A DNA stretch of 64,000 nucleotides from Rahnella laticis (lineage in GTDB: Bacteria > Pseudomonadota > Gammaproteobacteria > Enterobacterales > Enterobacteriaceae). Location: contig NZ_JADOBI010000001.1 of assembly GCF_015644585.1 (NCBI RefSeq), positions 620,001 through 684,000 on the forward strand, given 5' to 3'. The position numbers and the translations under genes were made by a program. Below are positions 37,301-46,640 of this stretch, piece after piece. Numbering within the stretch: position 1 is the first letter of the stretch; every line of letters begins with the position of its first letter. The notes beneath the pieces were generated by a model. It saw nothing but the letters and a program-made list of their open reading frames with translations. It searched no databases and was not told where the DNA came from.

Positions 37301-40300
37301 GGTTCACTGGGCATGAGCGCTGACGGGAAATCTGTCGGCAGTTCTGACTTCACCTTAAACCTCGATAACTGGGACGGTAATGTCGTCTCGGGAAGCGGTA
37401 ACGATCGCTTTATCGTGACAAATGGCCTGGCTGATGGACAAAAAATCCAGAATATCTGGTTCACGGGCGGGTATGCACCGGGGGCCAAAGTATTGATCAA
37501 CCAGACAGGCCTGAATGAACTGGTCCCTAGTGGCGTCGCGTACATTTGGGATAATCATTCAAGCAATGCCATGTGGACTTCATCAAACTGGAATAACCCG
37601 GGTGCACCAACGATCAGTGGCAGTGCTGCGGTATTTAGCGATATTGATTCGAATCTTAATGGCAGAACTATCTCGATGGGCAGCGGTGCAACCCTCGGTG
37701 CGTTGTCGTTCGAGAGTACACAAAATCAGGCCTTTACCATTGCGGACGGAACGCTGACTTTCGACAGCGCTGTAGAAAACGGTTCTTCATTGATCCGCGT
37801 ACTGCATAACTCGGCACCTATCATTGCTTCAGCGGTTAACCTGATAAGCAATCTTAATATCAACGAGCTTGAGGCGAGTTCCTCGTTGACCTTTAGCGGC
37901 GCAATCAGCGGTGCGAATACCGGTATCACCAAAACGGGGATCGGCACGCTGGCGTTAACGTCCGATAAATCAATCTTCACTAATGGCCTAGATGTCTCCG
38001 GAGGATTGTTACAAATCGGCGCGTCGAGTGTAGTGGACAATACTAATCGTATTCTGAGAGGGCCGGCCGGTATTGGTGAACTGACCCTGAATGAGGGGGC
38101 GGCGATTCAGGCCATTAATGGTGAGCAGACGTTGCATAACGGACTGACGCTAAACGGCGATCTGATTGTTTTGGGCGATAATGCATTAACACTGGCGGGC
38201 GGTTTCGGCACGACGGGCAAATTAACTCAAGCTTCAACGCTGGATATTCAAAATGCCGCAGGCTCACTGACCTTTGGCAATAATCTTCCGCTGGTTGGCG
38301 TCACTGATCTGACCAAAGTTGGGGCGGGCACGCTTAACTTTAACTCTGATGGCTCAGGTTTCTCCGGCAACGTCATTGCTCAACGCGGCACCGTAGGTGT
38401 GGGCGTCAATAATGGATTAGGTGTGGGGACACTGGCGTTAAATAACGGTTCAACGCTTGCCGCGAACGTAAACGGGCTGACTCTGGCAAATCAGATTATG
38501 TTAGGTGCTGGCGCTCAGACGATTTCGACAGGTAATCATGACCTTGCATTGAACAGTAATATTTCCGGGCAGGGTGGTTTTGTCAAAACTGGTTCCGGTG
38601 CGTTAACGCTTAACGCCGCCTCTTCATATAACGGAAATACTTCTGTACAAGCAGGCACGCTGAACCTTAATGATGCCGGCGCTGCGAGTTCAGGAAAAAT
38701 TGATGTCGCCGCAGCGGCCGCAATGAATACCAATTTCTCTAATGCCACACTCAGCAATGCGCTCAGCGGCGCAGGTACCGTTAACATTACCGGCACCCAC
38801 GTCAACGTGGCGGCAGATAACTCGGCATTTAGCGGTGTGCTGGCTGTTGCGGATAACGCATCAGCAGAAGTGATAAATAGCGTTAATCTGGGTAATGCCA
38901 GTATTGCCCTTAACGGCAATGGCCTGTTAACGCTGGCACCGGATGACGCTGACTTTATGTTTAACAATGTGCTTACCGGCACCGGCGTGTTGTCTGTTGC
39001 GCTGGGGGGGGGCGATAAGCACCTGACCTTTGGCACTCATACCGGCTCGGCCTTTACCGGAACAGCAGCCATTTCCAGCGGTATTGCCTCACTGGATGCT
39101 AATTCATCGAGTGCACTGGCTAACGCCACGCTGAAACTTGATGCTGGCGGTAAAGCACAAACCACGGGCGATTCTTCTGTAGGCAACATGACGTTTAACG
39201 GCGGCACATTGCTGACCAATATGGATGTTGCGACCGGTGCACTTGATGGAAAAATCGCTACCAACACGTTAACTCTGAATAGCGGGAACGTGTTGCTGGA
39301 TCTGGCACCGCTCAATACATCGGCGGGAATTCTGCGTGCCGATGATGGTGTGAATGCGCAGCTTGTGGCCGCTAATTCACTGGCTGGCGATATCAAAAAC
39401 CTGCAAATGGTTGATGCCAGCGGTGACGTCTTAGGCGCCACCAGCACGCAAAATATTACTCAGGGTGGGAATGTTGTCGCCAAAGGTACGTACTCCGAAT
39501 CTCTTTCAAGCACAGGAGCCGGTGGCAGTGGGATCTACATTTCTTATCAACTCGATCAGGTTGATCTGCAGGCAGGTGAGACGCTCTCACTCAATGAAGG
39601 AAGTGCGACCAGCGCGGCGGCTGAACTAAAAGCCAAAGTCGCAGGTACGGGCAATCTGGATATCGCAGCAACCAAAGCGATTACGATTTCTAACACCAAC
39701 AATAGTTACAGCGGCTCAACCACGGTGACATCCGGGACTGCAAAAGCCGGAGCCGCAAACGTATTTGCCAGCAGCGGTGCTGTCGATGTCAAACAATCCG
39801 CTGTGCTGGATATGAACCTCAATGCGCAGTTGCTGAATAATTTAACCGGTGCAGGTTCTGTCCTGGTTTCGGCCGCACTGACGGTCAATAACACAGCAGA
39901 CACAATTTTTAGCGGTTTGCTGAATGGTAATGGCGGCCTGACGAAAACGGGCAATAGCCAACTTGCGTTATCCGGAGTGAATACCCTGAGCGGCGCAACA
40001 CAAATCAATGCCGGCAGTATTAAAGCCCTCAACAATAAGTCTCTGGGCAACTCGGTCGTGACAGTGGCTTCAGGAGCAAATCTGGAACTCGCGTTCAGTG
40101 ATTTAGATTTTGCTAATACGCTTGCAGGCCAGGGGACAGTTAGCGTTTCTGGTAGTCAGGTGGCGATTACCGGCACGAACACCTTAGACGGTAAGTGGGA
40201 CATTACAGGAAGCGCCAGTGCACATTCAGCGGCTAATCTGGGCGCCGCTGGCGTTAATCTTAATGGCACCGCGAGTCTGTTGGATTATTCGGCTGTCACA

Positions 40301-43300
40301 GGTAATGCCACCTTCGGCAATGCGCTTACGGGAACTGGCACCCTGATGACGTCGCTGACAGATACTAAAAACACCTTTGATTTCGCATCGACAGCCGGTA
40401 ATGCCTTTGCCGGTACGTTTGATATGAAGCAGGGTACTTTCATGCTGTCCGGCGGTAATACTGCCGCGCTAACTCACGCTGTGTTGAAAGCCGATGCGGG
40501 TTCAGTGATTAACGTCGGTGCCGGTAATCAGCAGATTGGCGGTTTGAATCTGGCGGGCGGCAAGATTATTTTTGACGCTACGATCCCCGCTCAGACTCAG
40601 GCAAACGGCATCGTTACCGCGCAGTCTTTGAATATCAATGATTCCGGGACCGTGCAGATTTCAACTCCGGACGTAAAAAATGCCCATCCTGCGTTGCCGA
40701 CGGAAACTAACCTGTTATCACAAGATGATTCAGGCGCTATCACCAAACTTGCGGCAGCGGGTTCGATTATCGGTGCGGGCGGTGCGGTAACGTTAGTCGA
40801 TCAAAACGGTCAGGTTATCAGCGACAACGAGCAGATTGGCGTGTTCAACGGCGCAACGAAAGTCGCCATTGGTACCTATGACTATCGTCTGAATACCAGC
40901 GATAACAATGATGGGTTATATGTTTCCTATGCGTTGAAAGGCCTGGAATTACTTGATGGTCAGACACTGACCTTCACGCCAACCGCGGGTAGTACCGGCA
41001 TAGCGACGGATATGTCCGCGACGATAACGGGTGGCGGTAATCTGAATATTACTGCGGGTGCGGGTAATACTGTTTCCCTGACGAACTCATCAAACAACTA
41101 TACCGGCGCCACATCAGTGACCAGCGGGTTACTAAAACTGGGCTCTGATAATGCATTGGGGAATACCACGAATCTCAGCCTGGCACAGAACGGCCTGGCG
41201 GATATTAATGGTTACACACAAACTGCCGGCAGCTTTACCGGCGCGTTGGGGTCAATGCTTAACCTGAGCGGCGGTACACTGGCGCTCACCAAGGGTGGGA
41301 GTTCTGCTGGCAAATTAACGGGTGCAGGCACACTTGCCCTTAACGGCAGTGATTTTGCGGTGACGGATGCGAATAAAGACCTGACTGCAAATGTGACGAT
41401 TGCCTCTGGTGCTTCTGCCACTTTGAACAATGTTTCGGGGCTGGGTGATACAGGAACGATCAACACATCGGGTGATTTGATTCTCAACGGTGCGACCGGA
41501 ACGCTCAGTAAAACTGTTGCAGGTGCCGGTACTGTTAACCTGTCATCAGGCAGCAAAGTCATACTGTCCGGTAATAATACCCTGGCAGGAAGCTGGAATA
41601 TTGCTACAGACAACACGCTGACCGCTTCTGCGGCACAAAATCTTGGCTCTGCCGCGATCAACAACAGCGGACAATTTAACGTGGGATCCAGCACCGACTG
41701 GGCGCTGGGAAATGCGTTAACCGGTAGCGGTCTGCTGACCAAAAACGGTACCGGCAATCTGACGATTGACAGGGCGAATAACCGCAGCGGCAAAACAGCC
41801 ATCATGGCCGGTCAATTAACGCTGACTAATACCGACGCATTAGGGTCTGGTTCAGTCAACGTTGACAGTAACGCCGCTGATACCGCTCAGGGGCTGAATC
41901 TTGCCTTCGACACGGCACAGCGTTTTGTTAACGACCTGGCCGGTTCAGGAATAACGTCCGTGACAGGAGCGGGCATTGCCACCATTGCGGGGGCTAATGC
42001 AGGTTATACCGGTAAATGGAATATTTCAGGCAAGGCGGCGGTTGATTCACTGGCACAGAACAGCAATACCAATCTGGGTACAGGTGGCGTAGACCTTACA
42101 GCGAAAGGCTCTCTGGATATCATCACGGCGGATGCATTTGTCTTTAACAATGCGCTGACCGGGCAAGGTGTTCTGAATATCTCTGATAGCGGCAAAGCGT
42201 TCAGCTTCGGCATTGGTACCGGGAGTGCGTGGGCAGGGACAGCCGCGCTGAGCAACAGTACCTTTGATCTGTCCGGCGATAACACCACGGCGCTGAAGAA
42301 TGCCACCTTGTCGATTGGCAAGAACAACGTCACGACCGTGGGCGAGGGTATTCAGCACGTGGGGAATGTGACGCTGGCAGGCGGTACGATCGATTTCAGC
42401 AGCACGACTATTCCGGCAGACGACAGTGCGACAGGCAGTATTTCTACGGGGACGCTTGCGGTCACCGGTGAAAGTCAGGTTGTGATCAATGCGACCTCGG
42501 CTACGCAAATCATTAACCCGAACCCTTCCGGATCCATGAGCATTTTGGAGCAGGATGACGATATTCAAATCAAGCTGATCGACGCGGCAGCTATTGCTGC
42601 AGGTTCATCAGCGGGCAATCTTGTGATGGTTGATGAGAATGGCAATCTGATCACAGATTCAAGCACTACTGATGTCATTGAACATGGTAGCAGGGTGGCG
42701 CAGGCAACATTTGACTACACCCTTACGTTTGGTGATAACAATGACGGTCTGTATGCCGGTTATGGTTTGAAGCAGCTTGATATCCAGGCGGGTGAGCAAC
42801 TGACCTTAACGCCGGACGCCGGGGCAACGGGCGCGGCCTCAGATCTGAGTGCCAAAGTCACAGGCAGTGGCAGTCTGGCAATTAACGCCGGTGCCGGGCA
42901 GACAGTCTCACTCTCTAACAGCACCAATAACTATCTGGGTGAAACCGTAGTACAGAGCGGCACATTGAAACTTGCCGCTGATAATGTCCTGGGCAACACG
43001 ACTCACCTTGCTATCGACGGAGGCGCCACTGTCGATATGAATAATCAGTCACAAAGTGTGGGTGCGCTTTCTGCCTATTCCGGAAGTGTGCTGAATCTCG
43101 ACGGAACACTGACAATTAACGATAGTCTGCGGGCTGATGCGGCTGACACAGCGGGCGGGCGTATTGATAAAAATACCCTGTTCGGCGGCGGCACTCTTGT
43201 TATCGACCCATCCGTTGTGAATATGAATGGTTCACAGATGGGCTTTACTGGCCAGATTGACGTTAACAATGGCTCACAGTTAATGCTCAACAGCGCAGAT

Positions 43301-45307
43301 GCGCTGGACAACGCAAGGGGTATCTCTTTACTCACAGAACGTGACCGGGTGACCTTCGCGGATATCTCCGGAGTAGATAGCACATGGACATCGGCTCTGA
43401 ATGGCGTCGCCAAAGTGGGCTTCTCAGGGATGGGCAACGTTGAACTGCGTGATGGTTCAGATATTACGGTAACCGGTGATAGCTCGGCGTTTAGCGGCAC
43501 GTTTGATGTTGCCAGTGGCACGTACCTGAGAGCTTCTGAAGCCAAGAATGTGGGCAGCGCAGATATCCAGCTTGAAGGCAATTTTGTCGCCAATAACAAC
43601 CTCGACTGGACATTCCAGAACGCCATCACTGGCAACGGTGAGTTTGAGAAAACGGGCGGTGGCACACTGCTGACTGACTCGGCGTTCAGTAACTTCAAAG
43701 GCAAAACGACCGTCAGTGAAGGCGTGTTAATACTGGGTGACCGCTCAACCACGGGTTCAACAATGGCAGGTGATCTGGCGATTGGTGCCAACGGCACGTT
43801 CTCCGGTATGGGTAATGTCAACGGTTCTGTGGTTAACCAGGGACGCATTGTTTCTTACAACGTGTTACCGGGCATTAATGGTGCTGGCGACAATGAAGTA
43901 TCGAATCTGACAGTCGGCCCATTAACCAACCCAGGTTTAATTCAGCTGGCGGGGGCAGAAGTCGGTAACACATTAACGGTCACCGGTGGCCTGACTGGCG
44001 CGGGCGGCACGATAGTGCTCAATACCGAGCTTGGAAACGATTCATCTGTAACGGACAAACTCATCCTCGATGGCGGCCAGACGACAGGGACAACCTCACT
44101 GATTATTAATAATCAGGGTGGGGTGGGCGCGAAGACGGATCAAGGGATACTGGTTATCGACGCGGTGAATGGCGCGACGACAGAAAGCGGGTCATTTGCA
44201 CTTTCATCCGCGTCTACAGGGTTCCGCAGTACTACGGGCACACTGGCAGCAGGTGCGTATGACTACAGCCTGGTGCGTGGTGGCAATAACGGTAATGCAG
44301 AAAGTTGGTACCTGAGTTCCGGAGCAGCGGGGGATACAGGCGGTGACGCTGAAAATCTTCGTCCTGAGCCTGGCGTCTATGCTGCCAATATGCTGGCTGC
44401 ACAGAACATGTTCCAGATGACGTTGCACGATCGTGAAGCTTACACCCGTGCAATGGGTGAGAAAGGAACGGAGAGCGAACACTCTAGCTGGGCCCGTGTG
44501 ACAGGGAATCACTCAGCAAGTCATATGGCTGATGGTACTCTCTCTAATGGCTTTGACATGGTATCAACTCAGATGGGCGTTGACTTGCTTAGCCGCCCGA
44601 ACACGCAGTACGGTTCATTATATGCCGGAGTTATGGGCGGCTGGGGTAATGCAAAAACCTCTTCAGAGAACCGTTATTCGCATAAGAAATCTGGTGGCTC
44701 TGTGAATGGTTATTCCATGGGCGTTTACAGCACCTGGTATGAACAAGACAAAGGCCTCGGTGGCGCGTATGTCGATTCCTGGGCACAGCATGACTGGTTT
44801 AACAATGAAGTGCATGGCGATGGTTTACGGGGCGAATCCTATGGTGCCCAGTCAGACACTATGTCTTTAGAAACAGGCTATGCTTTTAAACTGAGTGATA
44901 GCGATACCACCAAAGTGTTCCTGGAGCCACAAGGGCAGGTGGAGTATTCATCTTACCGTGCTGATCATCACACTGAAGCTGGGGGAACAAAAGTTCGCCT
45001 TGAAGGCGGTAATGGTCTGACCTCCCGCGCCGGCGCACGTCTTTACAGCGTTCACTCGTTGAAAAGCGGCCAGACCGTGAAACCTTATGTAGAAGTCAAT
45101 TATTGGTACACACAAAATACTGGCCATGTCGTAATGGATAATGACGACATAGCGAATGGATCGCCGAAATCTTATGGCGAAATGAAAGCGGGTGTTGTTA
45201 GCGAAGTCAGCCGAAATCTGCAAGTTTCTGCGCAAGTAGGCGGGCAGGCGGGCGATAGCCACTTCTCATCAGTACAAGGACAAGTCGGAATAAAATATTC
45301 CTGGTAA
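31385..45307 (+). CDS. giant type V (autotransporter) surface protein
   Basis: A 4,640-residue classical autotransporter, probably an adhesin or aggregation/biofilm factor. The first about 64 residues form an extended signal sequence (hydrophobic core LIVKMVGASAILL, likely cleavage after SGSYA). The passenger is built of many autotransporter-associated beta-strand repeats (elements such as LTKTGNGTLTL and GxGxLTKTG). Four W-x(6-12)-W-x(4-6)-NW modules start near residues 67, 684, 1247 and 2050. Three later modules with the (Y/F)DYxL...DGLYxxYxL pattern start near 2700, 3162 and 3774. A pertactin-type end-cap lies near 4290-4335, and the translocator barrel (PF03797-like) occupies about 4362-4640, ending in IKYSW with the required terminal aromatic. 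I noticed no cysteine beyond the signal region. No good ribosome-binding site precedes the start. A SapC-family gene follows. Confidence 0.93.
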   Translation: MKSKKIFTYSQLSNALSNILYANCNEPVTKQHKKMGTSNESLSSNLIVKMVGASAILLSSGSYAAISVWGGESDDLWGNNSNWSSLVAPNAAGDQILFLDSDPNFNGSSISLGSSIFTIGTMTIASMDNTSFESFSIVDGTLNLDNLGRLSAISLTDNRSATISSNITTANDLIFSNGSAYAGKLTLSGEINGGGHEVTFENIVNSSIIANGVISNTSSVVKDGLGILELNNANTFNKNFTFNAGTIGVGNDKAFGSSQILMAKSGNQTFDVSSGSRTLANQITLSDGFSVTGVGNSLKLNASETQVLQQNLGLNVGNGTTLDFGSGFNLSGAAGVNKNGFGSLILESKKNDFSGGLIVNQGAVNTGSFTDTLTIGSTAGTNHMLGTGDITLSDSSSNININSTSSGNIDFAGSSVRLSNGAAINVLNGASTTLSGGTIDFGNTATKGRLNIAGNLTLGNTSLVNASGVVLTVVKDLTFLSGSAAAQSGIDLMLNSGSAQKISGQGVLSGMGNLTKTGKGTATVQSGLAGLGVLSLSVLQGTLDLGNALITTNSVNLGGGTMALHQANQISADAMLNLTQDTDSTLNLNGFDQTLAGVNSANNSALTFNLGGTSSTSNSLFLGTLSGAAKALRISNWDGTLDSSFDHIKVAGTLSAEQLGSIWFKGFTQGAIQVGDDLRPFEYMSATWNGLAGDNLWDTGANWVGGDSYNVPDHAGTQVFFDNPASNPMKSASISLAGNTRTLGSLEVTNAAPTFSNGTLIFDSGSIDKQSSITVNALNNPWASFNTNVQLNSDTLVNPVSKNSYAYFGSTLSGPGRLIIQGDGTTQITATTTNLSGGVTLNSGSLVTVGTIGSGDLLINGGSIESNFTANAVVNNKLAIGGDFEATSIDFTQAGDINLANANTTIQTSRAVSFGADANLTGTGSLTQTSSGSARTSLSLLSADNTFSGGLFVLNNGSSGGPTTSLRSTLDIGQLDPGHNYLGSGNITVTGTSHSIDVKSNGFDGALNGSALNLYTGGIFNYLGGGLFTLAGGVLDGGATGKSGLLNVEGDLSFGATTLAYRPDISVNTNGTSTLRSTNGGNVSGLGHFSTSGTGRVILDSSITNFAAIDVSITQGILQFGADNQVSSTTNFILSGSALDSTDYGQQVGTLSLLDSAAILVGNNGGMTFSSARNSASYWIDGKRLTLENDGSDWNQPGASYVRFISNPNFTASQFANIAFTGYENGSHVSVDLYPGYFSLLPTGAATTEWDGSESNSKWSTVGNWLTGITPNGVGQSATIRDIDTALTGKTIDVDADYTLGHLNLDAVYGQRFTLGGTGSLTFNQGASDAAQLNHTGNSVATIAANSHLVSNLQYNDSVNNTSGYLNWSGNVDGSGGMTKTGVGTLRISSVGDNTYSGGFLWKDSSLIQINADGALFGSAGLTVGDGTNKNYTLQNIGQGHTVSNPLIINGNLALQNATDLGITSASSTGGALTFTGDTTLTNGMHTISTSGSSMFNLNGDISGTGGLSVTGSNLVINGANNTFSGGVTLNGSSSTSGRVTVSQDQGLGTGIITIYGNTTGNRINSTAADTLDLSNELNFSGGFSATGLINFDHHGTSNVSNRNDISLYDGTVITFGKDHILTGTGGFNFGRNSAYTNSGSIQLLGQNTFTGGVNFSSGYLYLGASSTLDESGKLISGPVGTGAFAFNGGTLYSWSDVGSGITTRRLSNQIQLTDKTTVNVSDEGDANTLVWDAKTLALPDLGINVRKNVKLSIESQITDSASAATNRITLGGTGTLELKNGSNQISEGVIVNSTDATLLATAAGDVTTGVADEGHNYLGTGPLTVSSGTIKIATGNGSTVRLSGNGIAMNNAGKLIIDAGADTDTVFDTNSYFTGTNTSGSITTSGRLIKEGAGTTTQVGAKLITPDLVISHESILSLTNANLVSGVGTLNMNGGTLAVNGLSQTFSPSTQLILGADSHIDFGTGSAIVTVGSLGMSADGKSVGSSDFTLNLDNWDGNVVSGSGNDRFIVTNGLADGQKIQNIWFTGGYAPGAKVLINQTGLNELVPSGVAYIWDNHSSNAMWTSSNWNNPGAPTISGSAAVFSDIDSNLNGRTISMGSGATLGALSFESTQNQAFTIADGTLTFDSAVENGSSLIRVLHNSAPIIASAVNLISNLNINELEASSSLTFSGAISGANTGITKTGIGTLALTSDKSIFTNGLDVSGGLLQIGASSVVDNTNRILRGPAGIGELTLNEGAAIQAINGEQTLHNGLTLNGDLIVLGDNALTLAGGFGTTGKLTQASTLDIQNAAGSLTFGNNLPLVGVTDLTKVGAGTLNFNSDGSGFSGNVIAQRGTVGVGVNNGLGVGTLALNNGSTLAANVNGLTLANQIMLGAGAQTISTGNHDLALNSNISGQGGFVKTGSGALTLNAASSYNGNTSVQAGTLNLNDAGAASSGKIDVAAAAAMNTNFSNATLSNALSGAGTVNITGTHVNVAADNSAFSGVLAVADNASAEVINSVNLGNASIALNGNGLLTLAPDDADFMFNNVLTGTGVLSVALGGGDKHLTFGTHTGSAFTGTAAISSGIASLDANSSSALANATLKLDAGGKAQTTGDSSVGNMTFNGGTLLTNMDVATGALDGKIATNTLTLNSGNVLLDLAPLNTSAGILRADDGVNAQLVAANSLAGDIKNLQMVDASGDVLGATSTQNITQGGNVVAKGTYSESLSSTGAGGSGIYISYQLDQVDLQAGETLSLNEGSATSAAAELKAKVAGTGNLDIAATKAITISNTNNSYSGSTTVTSGTAKAGAANVFASSGAVDVKQSAVLDMNLNAQLLNNLTGAGSVLVSAALTVNNTADTIFSGLLNGNGGLTKTGNSQLALSGVNTLSGATQINAGSIKALNNKSLGNSVVTVASGANLELAFSDLDFANTLAGQGTVSVSGSQVAITGTNTLDGKWDITGSASAHSAANLGAAGVNLNGTASLLDYSAVTGNATFGNALTGTGTLMTSLTDTKNTFDFASTAGNAFAGTFDMKQGTFMLSGGNTAALTHAVLKADAGSVINVGAGNQQIGGLNLAGGKIIFDATIPAQTQANGIVTAQSLNINDSGTVQISTPDVKNAHPALPTETNLLSQDDSGAITKLAAAGSIIGAGGAVTLVDQNGQVISDNEQIGVFNGATKVAIGTYDYRLNTSDNNDGLYVSYALKGLELLDGQTLTFTPTAGSTGIATDMSATITGGGNLNITAGAGNTVSLTNSSNNYTGATSVTSGLLKLGSDNALGNTTNLSLAQNGLADINGYTQTAGSFTGALGSMLNLSGGTLALTKGGSSAGKLTGAGTLALNGSDFAVTDANKDLTANVTIASGASATLNNVSGLGDTGTINTSGDLILNGATGTLSKTVAGAGTVNLSSGSKVILSGNNTLAGSWNIATDNTLTASAAQNLGSAAINNSGQFNVGSSTDWALGNALTGSGLLTKNGTGNLTIDRANNRSGKTAIMAGQLTLTNTDALGSGSVNVDSNAADTAQGLNLAFDTAQRFVNDLAGSGITSVTGAGIATIAGANAGYTGKWNISGKAAVDSLAQNSNTNLGTGGVDLTAKGSLDIITADAFVFNNALTGQGVLNISDSGKAFSFGIGTGSAWAGTAALSNSTFDLSGDNTTALKNATLSIGKNNVTTVGEGIQHVGNVTLAGGTIDFSSTTIPADDSATGSISTGTLAVTGESQVVINATSATQIINPNPSGSMSILEQDDDIQIKLIDAAAIAAGSSAGNLVMVDENGNLITDSSTTDVIEHGSRVAQATFDYTLTFGDNNDGLYAGYGLKQLDIQAGEQLTLTPDAGATGAASDLSAKVTGSGSLAINAGAGQTVSLSNSTNNYLGETVVQSGTLKLAADNVLGNTTHLAIDGGATVDMNNQSQSVGALSAYSGSVLNLDGTLTINDSLRADAADTAGGRIDKNTLFGGGTLVIDPSVVNMNGSQMGFTGQIDVNNGSQLMLNSADALDNARGISLLTERDRVTFADISGVDSTWTSALNGVAKVGFSGMGNVELRDGSDITVTGDSSAFSGTFDVASGTYLRASEAKNVGSADIQLEGNFVANNNLDWTFQNAITGNGEFEKTGGGTLLTDSAFSNFKGKTTVSEGVLILGDRSTTGSTMAGDLAIGANGTFSGMGNVNGSVVNQGRIVSYNVLPGINGAGDNEVSNLTVGPLTNPGLIQLAGAEVGNTLTVTGGLTGAGGTIVLNTELGNDSSVTDKLILDGGQTTGTTSLIINNQGGVGAKTDQGILVIDAVNGATTESGSFALSSASTGFRSTTGTLAAGAYDYSLVRGGNNGNAESWYLSSGAAGDTGGDAENLRPEPGVYAANMLAAQNMFQMTLHDREAYTRAMGEKGTESEHSSWARVTGNHSASHMADGTLSNGFDMVSTQMGVDLLSRPNTQYGSLYAGVMGGWGNAKTSSENRYSHKKSGGSVNGYSMGVYSTWYEQDKGLGGAYVDSWAQHDWFNNEVHGDGLRGESYGAQSDTMSLETGYAFKLSDSDTTKVFLEPQGQVEYSSYRADHHTEAGGTKVRLEGGNGLTSRAGARLYSVHSLKSGQTVKPYVEVNYWYTQNTGHVVMDNDDIANGSPKSYGEMKAGVVSEVSRNLQVSAQVGGQAGDSHFSSVQGQVGIKYSW
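31583..37600 (+). repeat. four W...W..NW super-modules in the autotransporter
   Basis: Copies begin near 31583, 33439, 35124 and 37537, each coding for a Trp-rich pattern (for example TWNGLAGDNLWDTGANW and YIWDNHSSNAMWTSSNW) followed by a stretch on the theme of an AxxIxL...TLGxLxx fold and then beta-strand repeats. Spacings are about 620, 560 and 800 residues. The copies are diverged, not recent duplications. Confidence 0.75.
39484..43000 (+). repeat. three end-cap-like super-modules in the autotransporter
   Basis: Copies begin near 39484, 40872 and 42708: a GTYDYRL-like strand, NDGLYxxYxL, then Q(A/L)GExLTL and a PATR-like block ending with LKLxxDNxLGNT. The pattern resembles the C-terminal end-cap of the same protein (GAYDYSLVRGGNNGNAESWY near 44252), suggesting that passenger ends were duplicated internally. 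Confidence 0.65.
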
Positions 45308-45329
45308 GAATATTTTATTTAATAGAGAA

Positions 45330-45366
45330 GTAAGCACCTGTTATTCACAGAGTGCTTACACTTTAT
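45330..45366 (+). terminator. probable terminator after the autotransporter
   Basis: Eight-base-pair stem GTAAGCAC / GTGCTTAC (45330-45337 with 45352-45359) followed by an A/T-rich tail ACTTTATTT, 23 bp after the stop codon. Confidence 0.55.
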
Positions 45367-45469
45367 TTGCTTAAATAAATAATGTTTTTCAAACGAATTT
45401 AACTAAGAATGGTTAAGTCCCATTAATGTTTATATATAAATGAGTCTGTGGACTCTGTCAGGATTGAAA

Positions 45470-46225
45470 ATGTCTAATACTATGTTGTTCTATAAAAATG
45501 TTACCGCTTTATCTCGTGAAACACATAAAGCATTAAAATTAGAGCCTGTTACCGGTTTTGAAGTTGCATCTAACACACACTGGGTACCCACTGCGGGTGT
45601 TGAGTTTTATCAGGCATCTCCGCATTACCCTATTGTGTTTGTGGCTGATGGTAATGAAGATAAAACGGCAGAAATGCCCATTATTCTGCTAGGCCTGGAA
45701 GCCGGGAAAAATGATTACGTGGCAAAAGATTTCTCCTGGAAATCTGGAACCTATTTACCCGCGTTTATTCGACGTTATCCTTTCGTCATTGCTGCTGAAA
45801 ACCAGGATGCAGAAGAATTCACCCTCTGTTTTGACTCCGCTTTCGCTGGTTTTAATGAGAAAAAAGGTAAACCGTTATTTAGCAAAGATGGTTCAAACAG
45901 CGAATTTTTGGAGGAATCAATCCAGTTCATTAATGGCTTTAATGCGGAAATGAAACGTACCCGCGAGTTTGTAGACTGCCTGAATAAACACCAGCTGCTT
46001 GAAAAGCGTTCTGCTCAAATTATAAGTAGCTCAAAAGTGCCATTTAACGTTCAGGACTTCCTGGTCGTCAGTGAAGAAAAAATGGCAAAACTGGAAGGTA
46101 AGGCATTAGAAGAGCTTAACCAAAAGGGTTATTTGGGTTGGATTGTTGCCCATTTAATGTCGCTGAGCAACCTGCCTAAGCTTTTAGATATGCATTTAGA
46201 GAAGAAAGACGAAAAGAAAGCATAA
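45470..46225 (+). CDS. SapC family protein
   Basis: Soluble protein of 251 residues recognised as SapC (PF07277), a family named from the surface-array (S-layer) locus of Campylobacter; biochemical function is unknown. Recognisable stretches are WVPTAGVEFYQASPHYPIVF (about residues 33-52), the WKSGTYLPAFIRRYPF block near 92 and ENQDAEEFTLCFD near 112. The frame opens at 45440, but ATG 45470, six bases after AGGA, is a better start. There is no signal peptide. It lies directly downstream of the giant autotransporter gene and may act with it, for example in its production or modification; a probable terminator separates the two, so this link rests on neighbourhood only. Confidence 0.82.
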   Translation: MSNTMLFYKNVTALSRETHKALKLEPVTGFEVASNTHWVPTAGVEFYQASPHYPIVFVADGNEDKTAEMPIILLGLEAGKNDYVAKDFSWKSGTYLPAFIRRYPFVIAAENQDAEEFTLCFDSAFAGFNEKKGKPLFSKDGSNSEFLEESIQFINGFNAEMKRTREFVDCLNKHQLLEKRSAQIISSSKVPFNVQDFLVVSEEKMAKLEGKALEELNQKGYLGWIVAHLMSLSNLPKLLDMHLEKKDEKKA

Positions 46226-46640
46226 CATTTAAAGGTTAATCAATGACTCACCAATAGAGTTATTGAGAATATATGGCCATAATTCAATGCAGAATGATGG
46301 CCTTATATGATTTTTATTTCATATTTTGCTGTAATGCCAGTCGGTGATTATTTATCTTTAGCATATTATTTCTGGATTATCTAAATTGACTTCAATAATG
46401 TGGATGATTATTATTTTGACACTAAAGATTATTGACTTTTTTTACATGATGTATTGATGTGTTCACACTTTTAAGTTCGCTTCTACAGTTTATGCAGACC
46501 CAAACTCTGTATAAATTAAACGTGGCATAATGATTAATATTTGACGTTTGGCGCATGTAATCTAAACCCTCTGAGTTAAATTTTTTATCGCCGAGGGAAT
46601 TGTGTTTCATGAAAATAAATAGAAGATGTAGCGAATAATA
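46226..46640. other. A+T-rich gap before the acyl-peptide operon
   Basis: 415 bp of very A+T-rich DNA, the likely promoter region of the nine-gene operon that follows. A weak 9-bp hairpin (CAATGACTC / GAGTTATTG, about 46241-46265) follows the SapC gene. The open frames here have no coding character. Confidence 0.5.
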
